From assembly GCA_036365455.1 (NCBI GenBank), contig JAWQUS010000010.1, forward strand, positions 15,322,501 to 15,386,500: 64,000 nt of DNA, written 5' to 3'. The stretch is from Macrosoma leucophasiata (lineage: Eukaryota; Arthropoda; Insecta; Lepidoptera; Hedylidae). The notes under the pieces are model-generated. The model saw only the letters and a list, made by a program, of their open reading frames with translations, did no database searches and was not told the origin of the DNA. Numbering within the stretch: position 1 is the stretch's first letter; each line of letters starts with the position of its first letter. This document shows, one piece after another, positions 53,701 to 64,000 of this stretch. A program made the position numbers and the translations under genes.

Positions 53701-55296
53701 ATGGAACACGCTCGACCACCGTCAGAATTAAGTCTGGAAGGCAGCTCCGTCAGCCGGGCTGACGCGTGGAAGCGTTGGAAAACGCAATTCAACCTATTTG
53801 TAAAAGCATCCGGGGTGCATAAAGAAGAAACAAGCGTGCAGGCCAGCTTGCTAATTAATCTGATCGGGTCCGAGGGGTTCGATGTGTATGAAACCTTTAC
53901 ATTTAAAAAAGAAAGTGAACGTGATGACGTCATGTTATTATTGAAAAAAATTGACGATTACTTCGGAGTAAAGCCGAATATAACTTTAGCGAGGTATAAT
54001 TTCTTTAAGAGAAATCAAAAAATCGGCGAATCGATTAATCAATACGTCATCGCATTGAAATTATTGAGTAAAATTTGCGACTTCAAAAACTTGGACGAAG
54101 AATTAATACGAGATCGAGTGGTTTGCGGCATTCAAAGTACGGTCGTCCGCGATCGATTGTTGAGAACGGAGGACTTAACGTTGGACAAAGCCATAAAAAT
54201 TTGTCAAGTGGACGAAATATCGAACGACAGTAGTCGAGTATTGGAGACGCGGGGCGCGAGTGCAGGAGCGGCTCGTGTGGATGCGATTGGCACGCGCGGC
54301 GCCGGCGGCCGGGGGCCGTGGCGCGGGCGGCGTGGCCGCGGCCGGCCCGGGGCCGCCGCAGCCGGCACGCACAGAGCGGCGTCGGCGCACCCAGCTGTTT
54401 CAAATGCGCCAGTGCGCAGCAGTTCTTGCCTGCGGTGCGGGGGTCGGTGCCCCGTACCTAACGAATGTCCTGCTGTATATGTGCAGTGTTATGTGTGTGA
54501 AAACTACGGGCATTTTGCTCGAATGTGTAAGTTACAAAAAAATGTGAAAAAGCTACATAACATTGATGTTAGTGAAGTGAAATCGGACGAGGGAGAGAAC
54601 TGTGAGTCTTTTTTCATATCTATTCTTTTTAATGTCGCCGAGGTTAACACCGCGAACGACATCGACTGGTATGAGTCACTCCGGGGAGAATATTCTACGG
54701 AAAAGTTTAAGTTAGATACCGGTGCGGACATTAACGTATTGTCGCGTAGGCGCTTTTTAGAATTAGGTTACGATACTAAAATTATTAATGTTAATAATAA
54801 TGTCAAGTTGCAATCCTACAGTGGGGATTTTATTCCTTTATTAGGAACGTGCTACCTAAAATGGTGGCATAAATCGGTGGAGCATGAATTAAAATTTGCT
54901 ATCGCGAACATTGAATGTCAAAGTGTGTTGGGACTACAAGCGTGTTTAAATTTAGGGCTAGTGCAAAGGATCCATAACTTAAATTCTGACGAAGATTTAT
55001 TTCATGGGCTAGGATGTTTACCGGGTGAATTCCATATTGTTGTCGATGAAAATGTAATGCCGGTTGTTAGTGCTCCGCGAAAAATACCTTTAGCCCTACG
55101 TGATGGATTGCAAAGTGAATTGGATAGGATGATGCAGTTAGGTGTTATTAGAAAGGTGACTCACCCGACGCCGTGGGTTAATTCATTAGTTGTTGTAGGT
55201 AAAAAAAATGGCCAATTACGTGTTTGCTTGGATCCGAGGCCGCTTAACGAAGCCATAAGACGCGCTCATTATCCCACAAAGAAATTAAAAACCTAA
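53701..55296 (+). pseudogene. mag-like gypsy gag-pol, cut off at the start of RT
   Basis: About 530 codons without a stop from the ATG at 53701. Gag about 1-180; RGG-like region (GRGPWRGRRGRGRPG) about 205-220; zinc knuckle CYVCENYGHFARMC about 262-275; protease KLDTGADINVLSRR about 340; then the RT approach PWVNSLVVVGKKNGQLRVC and RPLNEAIRRAHYP, after which similarity stops and a chance TAA follows. Integrase and 3' LTR are absent. Confidence 0.88.
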
Positions 55297-55299
55297 CAA

Positions 55300-55660
55300 T
55301 GAACTTTCGCAAAGTAGTTTTAATTAACATGCAATTCGCTAATTAATTCACAACAATTTCCACTCAGACTAAATTAAATACAGTGAAACTCGGCAAAGAA
55401 ATCCGAGCGACCTGACGGGGTTATAATTTATGCATCAGTGAAAAGATGGGGACAAAGACGCTCCAGTGTTAGATTGTTCACTTCGCCAAGACACATGCAC
55501 AGACCGAAAGTGTGTCTAGGTGCATTTGCGGCGAAGTTGGCGGCATCGGGCGCAACTTGCGAGGGCCCTTGTCGCCCGCGCAGTTGTTATCTCAGCCACT
55601 TGGCGAACTGTGCTGCGCTTTCTCGGTTGGAGCAAGTCAAGAGATGATCCGGGGTTACCG
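55300..55660. promoter_or_regulatory. Candidate regulatory block
   Basis: TTAATTAACATGCAATTCGC, GCTAATTAATTC and ATAATTTATGC are homeodomain-type words. 55440-55640 is GC-rich and matches no repeat in the window. It abuts the truncated gypsy element. Inference only. Confidence 0.25.
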
Positions 55661-56945
55661 TAGATAATAAATAACGAAGTTTCATACAATTTTTCCAGTG
55701 TTTAAAATTGCGTTTTATATTCCGTTCGTAGATTTTATAACAGTAGGTAGGTACTTCGTATTTTTGCGCTTTGTGAATGTATATGCATAAATACTGGATA
55801 CATTAATTTATGCCATTAGTTATTATGTTTTCATCTAACAGACTTAGTTTTTAAACTTCTACGAACAAAAAACTTAAAATAAAATAACACTTCACTACTA
55901 TTTTTCTACATTATATGTGTAGATATTATGATATTTAGGTAAACAGGCGGCAGCAGGATTTGTATATTTTGTAACACAACTGACAATAATACCCACATTA
56001 CGCGTGACCTAAATACCCTATTATTGCACGGCGCGTTGATTAATAGAATAGATTCGCAGAGAAAACGGTCGCCACACACCGCTGAACTAACCAGGTCTTC
56101 GAATTTCAATTTAACTTAACGACAGTGCAGCTTATTGATTGCTTACTATGCCATTTATTCAGTTTAGTATTAAGGTGATAAAGCAAAGCAGTATGATAAA
56201 TAAAACAGATGTTCATTTCATAATTTTTTCGGTTTTAGGTACGTCGATTTGGCGGAGAATCACTTTTATCATATAATAATTTGAGCCATCACCTTACGAT
56301 CCGAATAGTTGTCGATCCGAAGTTTGAGTGAGTAATTTATTCTATATATTTCGACTCCCACAAAACGTTAAATAGATCCTAAATTGAGTTTTAACTGTGA
56401 GGCCGCAGTAGATCATTTTATACAGATAAAAAGTCATACATTCTTTAGTTATTTACCGCTTCAGCGCAACACATGGACCACAAATCCGTTGCCGCGGTAT
56501 CTCCAGCTACCTTCCCGTGAACGTCGAACTGTAGCTAGAAGCTGTCGCTACAGCTACTCACCTAACTTACTCATAGTTTCGATAGATGCTGCCAGCCATT
56601 GTTACAGTTAAACGCCTAATATTCAACTGAAATGACTTAAAATACTGTTATTATTGCAGTTGCAGTGCTCGGCGTACTTGTTATTCTACGACTGATGTGA
56701 TTTTGTAACGGTTCACGTATCAAGTAACAAGTACCTCATAATTTATGCTGCTGTTAGATGATGCTTTCTATGAAAGCTATGAGTAGGGGAACACTATAAT
56801 TATGGATGTTTTGATGAATATCCTATAAATTACTATTAATTACTAGCTTTTGCAAGCGACATCGCATGAAAGTTGTAATACTTATTTAAACTTTTGCTAT
56901 TATTTACTACCTTTGAGGATGTCCTAAAGGCTGAAACACATGTCT
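55661..56945. other. Intergenic, nothing recognised
   Basis: No supported gene or repeat. Confidence 0.45.
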
Positions 56946-56951
56946 TTTTTT

Positions 56952-56989
56952 AGGGTTCCGTAGTAAACCCTTATAGTTTCGCCATGTCC

Positions 56990-57024
<35 letters not shown>

Positions 57025-57390
57025 CGCGGTTTAACGCAAAAACTATTAGTATTAGAGACTTGAAATTGAAATCACGGCGACAAAGTGGTTGAATAAAAAC
57101 GTGAAAATAAATATTTTGGGTACCTCCCCTACATGTAAAGCGCAAATATTTTTTTATATTTCGTTTTCTTTATAGTGTGATATCGTTGGATAGGGCTTTC
57201 AAAAATGATAGGAGTGTGCAAACATCATTTTTTGATTTAGTTAACTGTTCGTGACTTATTAAGCTTTAAAGTGCCAATTTTCGTTGTAGTCAAGTGTCCC
57301 CTCCCTCTACCAACTAAACGGTTGTTGTTATTCAAATCTAAAAACTACGGAACCCTACACAGCGCGTGGTCCGACACGCACTAGACCGGT
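56952..57390. mobile_element. 'AGGGTTCCGTAGT' element, shorter copy
   Basis: Start AGGGTTCCGTAGT (56952-56964) and perfect inverse ACTACGGAACCCT (57344-57356), followed by a short common tail (GCGCGTGGTCCGACACGCAC). Contains a (GTCT)n run at about 56984-57020. Confidence 0.75.
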
Positions 57391-57751
57391 TTTTAAATTA
57401 TGATGTCGTCCGATAATTACTGTATCCAATATGAAATATTGCGCATCGACCTTATAAAGGAGACTTCGGTTTATTTCGGGTCTGTAGAGCGTTATCTATA
57501 TAACGTTTGTCGAGTTGGGTTTGATTTGTTGTTTCATGCCGTGAATTTTTTAATCTTCTTGGTCCAAGGATTTAGGCTAGGCGTTGGTATGTCAGCCAAT
57601 ATTAGGAAGATCCATCCACTGAAGCTTTACATAATATTAGTGTCAAACGCTGCTATAAAAACTCGCTTACCAAGAGAGTGTATGAAGGATATAAAAATCT
57701 CGATAGTTTAGTTCTTTCAAAAGACACAGTTTTTTTTAATGATTTCAGATA

Positions 57752-57955
57752 TCTATGCTAATAATATAAAGAGGAAACATTTGTGTTTTTGTATGTCTGT
57801 TTGTAACGTATTCACACAAAAACTAATGGACCGAATTCAAAACATTTTTCAAAAAACTGGGTGAATTTTTTTTTTTTTTTTTTAATTCTCCGTTTAAAGA
57901 CCTTGGTCAAAGACGGGTGACATTCAATACACCCTTGCGAAGCCGGGGCGAGTAT
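57752..57955 (+). mobile_element. Non-autonomous Helitron, 3' end lost
   Basis: TCTATGCTAATAATATAAAG start, GTTTGTAACG, and near the end CCTTGCGAAGCCGGGGCG; the final CTAG is missing. A T-run of about 19 lies inside. Confidence 0.65.
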
Positions 57956-58225
57956 TTTTTAGATTTCTGAATTTTCTTGACATTACATTTTATTTTATAC
58001 CTCTACAGAATCGCTGTTTGGAATACTTCAAAATCATTCAGGTTGATTCCAATAAAAGTACGATTTTTTATGCTCTAGCTATGCTCACGACTTCGTCCGC
58101 GTGGAATTATGACTTTGGGCAGCATTTTCTGTATATAACTTTTGGTTAATATTGGATATTAAACACTTACGGATAGCTAAAAAAACTGGCTTACATTAAT
58201 ATTTCTCTGTACACGATATTAGACT

Positions 58226-58470
58226 AACGCCACCAAAGCCACCAACGACACCAACGCTACTAATGCCACCAACGCCACTTACCACACTCACTCCACTACC
58301 ACCACCACCAACGTCAGCAACGCCACCAATGCCACCAACGCTACCAACTCCATCAACTCCACCAACGACACCGACGCTACCAATGCCACCAACGCCACAA
58401 ACCACACTCACTCCACCACCACCACCACCACCAACGCCAGCAATACCACCAATGCCATCAACGCAACAAA
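58226..58470 (+). repeat. Imperfect 9-bp minisatellite (CCACCAACG-type)
   Basis: About 27 degenerate units of CCACCAACG/CCACCAATG; C- and A-rich on the + strand. A larger period is visible because the CCAACGCCAC-AACCACACTC phrase recurs about 120 bases apart. Frames on both strands are open by composition only. Confidence 0.85.
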
Positions 58471-58516
58471 CTGCTTAACGGATTTGCACGCAACCGCGTG
58501 CAAATTCGTTGAGCAG
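58471..58516. repeat. 21-bp inverted repeat beside the minisatellite
   Basis: Arms 58471-58491 (CTGCTTAACGGATTTGCACG + C) and 58496-58516 pair except for two G-T type positions, loop AACC. Confidence 0.85.
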
Positions 58517-58669
58517 TTTCGAAGTTATAACGTACCAGACAGACAAAAATGACAAATTTTTTTTTTGTTTCTGTTGCTTAACTTTAATCGCACCCGCTCA
58601 GTGTTTTGGAACAATATTTAATGTACAGACATTCGATTTTTACTGTCTTATTATACGAGTATGTATAGA

Positions 58670-59125
58670 TTAATTCATAACAAATAGTATTTGTGATTTA
58701 TGTTTTCATCAATATATTTTTAAGAAACTACCATTTAAATAGATTTCATAACTCCCAGGCTAACTTATATATAATTATACCTACATTTCAATCAGACAAA
58801 AGCAGATCTTTATAAAGTAGCTTTAATAACTGTGTAACTCGTTCAAAGTTTGATTATTTTCACACTTCTGAAAGTGATGGACGGATACCAATTTTATTTA
58901 GATACAAAAGCCTTTTCATAATAAATCAAACTTTCTCAATAATATTTCATGATTGCGTTATTCGTGAAATAAATTATTCTAGGTAATCCGTAGAATTAAA
59001 TGTTATATTGGAATGTAACACAAACGTAAGAAATATGAATTGTAGATTTCTGAGGCTTAGTGGTTTTTTAAAACATGTAATATAAGCCAACTGTTGCCAA
59101 CCTAAATGTTTTGTATGTATATGTA
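58670..59125. other. Intergenic, nothing recognised
   Basis: No supported feature. Confidence 0.45.
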
Positions 59126-59139
59126 TATAGGACCGGGAT

Positions 59140-59265
59140 ATTCGGCGCTCCACACTCTCTGCCTACCCTGTTAGGGACTTAGCGTAAATATACGAGTACA
59201 TTAATTAATGTATCTTAGCTAGCGCTGAGCACCAGATATTCTGGTCCTGGCATCCCGTTCTTCTA
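59140..59265. repeat. LINE 3' tail pieces, rearranged
   Basis: CTCTCTGCCTACCCTGTTAG (sense) and GAGCACCAGATATTCTGGTC (opposite orientation) both match the 37572-37640 tail, so an inversion lies between. Confidence 0.5.
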
Positions 59266-59269
59266 CATA

Positions 59270-59555
59270 TTTTTAATGCAAAACCGTAAATAAAACATTG
59301 AGTTTTCAAAAATTTATATATTTCCATGTTTAGTTAATCGATCAATTCAGCCAGAGCACTGGTAACCAAAACATTATCTTCGTTAAAAGTCTTGAAAACG
59401 TGCGATTTACACGATACGGCACCTAACTGCGTAATAAAAGGATTATTTTATGGGTGATACAATTTTATGTCTTTCAATCTGATTTAGAGTATATTTTCAA
59501 AATATTGTTATAAGCTTTGAAGATAGAAATTAACTAAACTCAACTTTCAGTTAGT
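59270..59555. other. Intergenic, nothing recognised
   Basis: AT-rich, no supported feature. Confidence 0.4.
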
Positions 59556-59559
59556 GGGA

Positions 59560-60160
59560 GCAGACGTCTCCTTTTGGCGCGATCAAAAGGAGTGTAAATC
59601 GCGGCCGCTCTGACCAGCGGATTCGGGTGGTGACTCGCCCGATCGAAATAGCGAGCTGAAGCTCGCTTCATAAACTGCCGGGTGGTAGGCAGGTTTGCGT
59701 CAATGTGCAAGTTTGAAGGTCGAGATCAAATAATTCTTTAACGTTTCGGTGGGTAAGAAACAGAAATAGCGCTTGAGCCTGCTCGAGATGTGTTTGTTAA
59801 AAACAGGATCATTAATGTCACCGTCAATAACCCACTAATCAAATCGGGCTCATAAACCGCGTCGTTCTATCGATATGAATTCATACAGAACGCGAATTAC
59901 AATGGGATCTGAAAAGGCGCGATTGTCGGTAACATTTCTTATATCTCGCTACATATTGGCGCACTTACCGCTCCACGGCTGAATGTAAAATGTTATTGAG
60001 CTTTCACAACGTTCATATTGGACTTCGAACGTTGATATTCCGCGTGGCATCTCTGCGGGTCCAGAATATTCGAGTGGGTAATTTAATATTCATTTGTACA
60101 TGCCCATTTAAAGGCCATTACACAAGAACCGAATGAGAGTTTGGCAGTTGAAATAATTAA
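59560..60160. promoter_or_regulatory. Large repeat-poor GC-balanced block
   Basis: Roughly 600 bp with clearly higher GC than the flanks, no repeat of this window, and no coherent frame or splice pattern. It contains GCGGCCGC and CGAGCTGAAGCTCG (palindrome). Possible conserved regulatory DNA or an unrecognised non-coding exon. Confidence 0.25.
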
Positions 60161-60429
60161 ATTAACTTTAAAGTACAATGGCAACTCAGTGGAAGTGAAC
60201 ACGAAATTCATTTCTGTTATCTGGATTAGTAGGAGGTGTTTGCTGTCTTAAAATAAATAGAATCAGGTACGGATTTATAATTAGGGGGTTATTATTAGCG
60301 AAATCAAAAAAGGTAGCTTTATTTGTAGAGTTATCTGATAATGGAGGTGTGTTTTCATGTCCGTTTGAATTTGCTATAAAGTAGGCTACTAAGCAATTAT
60401 TTCGATAGTTCGTTTTCAAAGGTAATAGG

Positions 60430-60640
60430 AGCCACCGCATCTACATGTCGCCAAGTAGTATCTAGTATTCAGCGCTATCGTGTTCCGGTTAGATGGAAAT
60501 GTATGACCACTTATAATAACTAGACACAGAGGCAGAACAAATTTGGGTGGTAACGCATCTGCATTTTGATCGGTTTCTGAGTATAAATGTCCATAGGCTG
60601 CTGTATTTACTTACCATCAATGTGAACTGCATTATTATTT
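60430..60640 (-). repeat. Dispersed repeat F1, reverse copy
   Basis: AGTATTCAGCGCTATCGTGT, TTCCGGTTAGATGGAAATGT, GCATCTGCATTTTGATC and CATCAATGTGAACTGCAT follow reverse F1 order. Confidence 0.7.
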
Positions 60641-60724
60641 TCCACCATCATTATATCAATGAAAACAATCACACTTCGCTTCCATAAACGCTTCTTCCAC
60701 TGTTACATAAAGGCAATTCTTTCT

Positions 60725-60880
60725 TTCGTGGGTGCCGTTATTCAGGTCACAGACACCCACAAACACCTAGACCCGAAAAAATACAGCTTTTTTGGGCCAA
60801 CCTGTCTTAAACCACAACAAGATTTGTTCGGATTCGGAGATCAATCCCTTAAATCAAGCCGTCGTCACACCGGGGACACT
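60725..60880 (-). repeat. tRNA-derived SINE 'GTCCAGCGG', decayed
   Basis: GTGGGTGCCGTTATTCAGGT, CACAAACACCTAGACCCGAA and GGAGATCAATCCCTTAAATC parallel the copy at 2240-2411 but with many changes. Confidence 0.55.
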
Positions 60881-61045
60881 CCGCCAAAATTCCTCACAAA
60901 CGCTTAATTTGGTCTCTATTACACAGACATCAATCATTGACGTGTATTTACACGTGCACCTGTGTGCGTAGCACGTAGAAAGTACCAACCGTCGCCCATA
61001 AGAGGAGAGGAGGTTGGGTGATGCGGGGAAATCGGGCGGGACGTC
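60880..61045 (+). repeat. Second copy of the 21470-21640 repeat
   Basis: GGTCTCTATTACACAGACAT, GACGTGTATTTACACGTG, GTGCGTAGCACGTAGA and GAGGAGGTTGGGTGA match in order. Confidence 0.75.
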
Positions 61046-61515
61046 GAAGTGTCCAATCTATACGCAGTATTATTACATATTCTCTACCGTCGTCACACAC
61101 CGCTGCTATACCGGCTATTTACTATATTTCAAAATATTAATTATGATCTTGTAGTAACCTACCTATGAACAAAAGATTAATATTACAAAATTAGATGCTT
61201 AAAATGGCATCACTTGGTCACAATGGTAGATACAAATATAAAATCAAGTTTGGTAAAGTTAAATCACTCAATTTTAACTGGCTCAGTGGCTTAATCTCGG
61301 CCGGGTAAGGTAAGTGATATGGGATTTTCCCAATGAAGTTAAATCCGGCGGTTGCCTCGAAGTTTGGTAATATGTCTGATGAATATAAATAAGCCCACAT
61401 TAGAAATAAAATATGACTGCAGATCGTGAATGTGGATATACTTACACATAAATACATGTATACACCTCTGTTCAAAGTTATGTTATAATACAAAAAATCT
61501 CTACTATTATATCTC
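61046..61515. other. Intergenic, nothing recognised
   Basis: No supported feature. Confidence 0.4.

Positions 61516-61517
<2 letters not shown>

Positions 61518-61558
<41 letters not shown>
61518..61558. repeat. (TA)n microsatellite
   Basis: About 20 TA units just upstream of the mariner. Mariners insert at TA. Confidence 0.9.
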
Positions 61559-61563
<5 letters not shown>

Positions 61564-61579
61564 TATATATCATATAATA

Positions 61580-62806
61580 GGTTGGGGAAAAAGTCTCTTC
61601 GCATTATAGTATGTATGAACTTGTAATAAAATCTCTTTGGCTGTAGTATTTGTATCTGGCTGGTTTTGGTATCATTGAAAATTGAAATTTTAAAGAACAT
61701 AACTCCAAATTCAAATTAGGCAAATGTGTGATTTTCATTTGTTTTTCGTACTGTCAAGATGAGTGAATCTAATGAAGAAATTCGATACATTTTAAAATTT
61801 TACTTCAAAAAAGGTAAAAATGCAACGCAAGCCGTTAAAAAAATTTGCGATGTTTATAGACCTTTTGATGTCAAAGATGCACCTCGCTCTGGTCGCCCTA
61901 TTACGGATAAAATGGATGCCATTTTTGCCATGGATGCCAAAAAGTGGAGCAAGATCGACATATCAGTAGTTACGACGTAGCTGAAGAACTGAGAATTGAT
62001 CACAAAACAGTTTTGGCGCATTTGAAAAAAGCTGGGTACAAAAAAAAGCTCGATATTTGGGTACCTCACGAGCTCACTGAAAGAAACCTAATGAACCGTG
62101 TACTCATTTGTGATTCTTTATTACGACGTAATGAAACCGAATAATTTTTGAAAAAGCTGATAACTGGTGATGAAAAGTGGATCACGTACGACAAGAACGT
62201 GCGAAAAAGGTCGTGGTCAAAGGCCGGTCAGGCTTCACAGACTGTGGCGAAACCCGGGTTAACTCGCAATAAGGTGATGTTGTGTGTGTGGTGGGATTGG
62301 AAGGGCATTATTCATTATGAGCTATTACCACCAGGCAGGACTATCGATTCTGAACTCTACTGCGAACAACTGATGAGATTAAAGCAAGAAGTTGAGAGAA
62401 AGCGGCCGGAATTGAACAACAGAAGGGGTGTGGTGTTTCATCATGATAACGACCTCACACATCTATAGCCACTCAGCAAAAATTAAGAGAGTTTGGCTGG
62501 GAGGTGTTAATGCATCCGCCGTATAGTCCTGACCTTGCACCTTCATATTTCCACCTGTTTAGGGCTGTTCAGAATTCTTTATGCAATGTTAGGTTAACAT
62601 CACGAGAGGAGTGCCAAATCCACTTGTCGCGGTATTTTGATGAGAAGTCCCAACATTTTTATAGCAATGGGATCATGTCCCTACCTACAAGATAGCAAAA
62701 GGTTATCGAACAAAATGTACATACATACTTTAGTTAAATTTAAATAAACTATATTAAAAATGTTTTGAATTATCTTAAAAAATGCGAAGAAACTTTTTCC
62801 CCAACC
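61580..62806 (+). mobile_element. mariner element, 1227 bp, inactive
   Basis: TIRs GGTTGGGGAAAAAGTCTCTT at 61580 and the inverse of GGTTGGGGAAAAAGTTTCTT at 62806, matching over about 25 bp with one mismatch. TA lies at 61578-61579 and 62808-62809. Size is normal for mariners. The transposase is broken. Confidence 0.9.
61759..62695 (+). pseudogene. mariner D34D transposase, multiply broken
   Basis: Starts MSESNEEIRYILKFYFKKGK. An in-frame deletion joins KKICDVYR to FDVKDAPRSGRP, removing part of the DNA-binding helices. A frameshift lies in an A-run near 61940, a TAA at 62142-62144 after RRNETE, and another frameshift near 62455-62470. Catalytic positions remain recognisable: TGDEKW, FHHDND and YSPDLAPS. 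The last Asp position common in the family (SDYHL) reads SYFHL. Closest subfamily by eye is mellifera/cecropia-like. Confidence 0.9.
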
Positions 62807-62817
62807 TTATATTTATA

Positions 62818-64000
62818 TATAATATTATAAATGTGAAAGTAACTCTGTCTGTCTGTCTGTTACCTTTTCACGTCCAAACGAGTGAACCGATTTTGAAGAA
62901 ATTTGGTACAAAGATAGAGTTGACTTTGCGAAAGAACATAAGCTACTTTTTGTCCCCTTTTGTTATCCCCATCCCCCCAAAATAGGGGGTGGAAATTTGT
63001 ATGGAGCTTTCTATAATTTTCAAGATAGAAAGTTAAAACTCGGTATGTGAACTCTTTGAGTTTAACAAACAATACTTACATCATTTTTTTTAAAGAAATC
63101 TGCCTCCATCCCTTTCAAACGGGGGATGAAATTTTAAGGCATTAGGCTCTACGGCAGTGTTCAAGCTGGAAAGCCAAAAACAGGTATGCGGACTCTTTGT
63201 TACTAAAACAAAACAACATTTGCTTATTAATGAATATTTTTTTTTTAATCTGCCCCACCCCCTAAAATAGAGGGTGGAAATTTGTATGGAGCAGGCCACA
63301 ATTTTCAAGGTAGAAAGTTAAAACTCGGTATGCGAACTCTATGAGCCTGACAAACAATAAACACATATTTTTTTATTTTATCTACCCCCATCCCCTTAAA
63401 GGAGGGAGTGAAATTTTGTTGGGCTTGCCGCAGTGTTCAAGATGGAAAGCCAAAAATTGGTATGCGGCCTATTTGATACTAAAAAACAACGCTTACTTGA
63501 TATTTTTTTTTTTTGGAAATTTGCCCCACCCCCCACCGTCTTAGGGGGTGGCAATTTGTAGGGAGCATTCCACAATTTTCAAGGTAGAAAGTTGTAACTT
63601 GGTATGCGGACTCTTTGAGCCTAACAAATAATTTCGTACATAATTTTTTTAGAAATCTGCCCCACCCCCTGTCTTAGGGGGTGGCAATTTGTAGGGAGCA
63701 TTCCACAATTTTCAAGGTAGAAAGTTGAAACTTGGTGTATGCGGACTCTTTGAGCCTAACAAATAATTTCGTACACATATTTTTTGGAAATCTGCCCCAC
63801 CCTCTATCATAGGGGTTGGCAATTTCTAGGGAGCATTCCACAATTTTCGAGGTAGAAAGTAGAAACTTGGTATGCGGACTCTTTGAGCCTAACAAATAAT
63901 TTCGTTCAGAATTTTATTTTTGGACATCTGCCCCCATCCCCTTATCGGAGGGGGTAAAATTTTGTATTAGACTTTAGCCAAAATATATACTTTTTTTTGG
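62818..64000 (+). mobile_element. Helitron-like start with tandem 132-144-bp units
   Basis: ATAATATTATAAATGTGAAA then TCTGTCTGTCTGTTACC and AACGAGTGAACCGATTTTGA is a familiar lepidopteran Helitron-like beginning. From about 62970 units repeat; the GGTATG landmark sits at 63042, 63183, 63327, 63459, 63601, 63734 (as GGTGTATG) and 63869. Each unit has a CCCCACCCCC...GGGGGTGG inverted pair. Two unit types (A: CCACAATTTTCAAGGTAGAA; B: GCAGTGTTCAAG-TGGAAAGCC) run A B A B A A A and a partial B at the window end. Confidence 0.8.

Larger units (their letters stand above)
58075..58669 (-). mobile_element. Helitron carrying a minisatellite, 595 bp
   Basis: On the - strand it starts TCTATACATACTCGTATAAT after an A and ends ...GTGAGCATAGCTAG before an A. 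5' sequence (AAGACAGTAAAAATCGAATG) is shared with the Helitron at 30046-32723. Inside are a 21-bp hairpin and a 9-bp minisatellite. Confidence 0.7.

Noticed and set aside
54083..54403. Arg/Ala-rich open frames on the - strand
   Set aside because: They are reverse-strand shadows of the GC-rich gag segment.
57400..57711. 103-codon open frame as a gene
   Set aside because: No recognised domain; the segment contains a short phrase shared with the repeat-like block at 3640-3670.
58196..58478. Gly/Val-rich or Pro/Thr-rich low-complexity proteins
   Set aside because: Both strands of the minisatellite are open because of its three-base periodicity; there is no gene structure.
61218..61493. 91-codon open frame on the - strand
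   Set aside because: No domain or conserved pattern visible; consistent with chance in AT-rich DNA.
62818..64000. CRISPR array
   Set aside because: Units are 132-144 bp with no short-repeat/unique-spacer pattern, and the DNA is eukaryotic.

Overview
The window looks like an intergenic and intronic stretch of a moth or butterfly (Lepidoptera) nuclear genome. It is AT-rich and gene-poor, with GT-AG introns. It is packed with repeats of types I recognise from Lepidoptera: short TC...CTAG Helitrons, tRNA-derived SINEs, RTE-like LINE tails, mag-like Ty3/gypsy elements, a D34D mariner and many inverted-repeat MITEs. Nothing suggests a bacterium or virus. Family names come from motif recognition only, because no search could be run.

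Genes. Only two convincing host genes are visible, both on the + strand. (1) A pancreatic-type triacylglycerol lipase covers 1796-15028 in nine exons with consistent splice phases. It has a complete Ser/Asp/His triad and a C-terminal PLAT-like domain. Its first exon(s), with start codon and signal peptide, are not seen. (2) A single-exon THUMPD1 (Tan1-type) gene lies at 19466-20329; family members act as RNA-binding partners in tRNA cytidine acetylation. The rest (20.6-64 kb) has no supported host gene.

Layout. 1-1.8 kb: upstream sequence with a 155-bp palindromic MITE. 1.8-15 kb: lipase gene, whose introns hold repeat copies, three or more Helitron pieces and a 5'-truncated LINE with a 310-codon RT reading frame. 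15-19.2 kb: intergenic, with an 0.8-kb TIR-like element and a nested Helitron. 19.2-20.6 kb: THUMPD1 with a 13-bp perfect palindrome upstream. 21-22.4 kb: repeats and a reverse-strand LINE RT fragment. 23-29.7 kb: a diverged local duplication, SINEs and a GC-rich retroposon block ending in a (TTATC)n tail. 30.0-32.7 kb: a decayed Helitron with helicase remnants on the - strand. 33-42 kb: LINE tails, tRNA-like SINE heads, a hAT-like MITE and a fold-back MITE. 43-48 kb: a three-level nest (LINE, then a gypsy element, then a small retroposon). 48-53 kb: a long-TIR MITE and paired repeats. 53.5-55.3 kb: a 3'-truncated mag-like gypsy element. 57.7-58.7 kb: two Helitrons, one carrying a minisatellite. 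61.6-62.8 kb: a dead mariner. 62.8-64 kb: a Helitron-like start followed by tandem 132-144-bp units.

The two host genes show no functional link. The main biological signal is transposon archaeology. Nested insertions have datable boundaries. Two inverted-repeat elements sit at about the same site of one dispersed repeat family. Two Helitron-type elements have expanded tandem arrays inside them. Some repeat-poor blocks are candidate regulatory DNA, but only composition and short motifs support that. I did not find a convincing, wholly new biological system.
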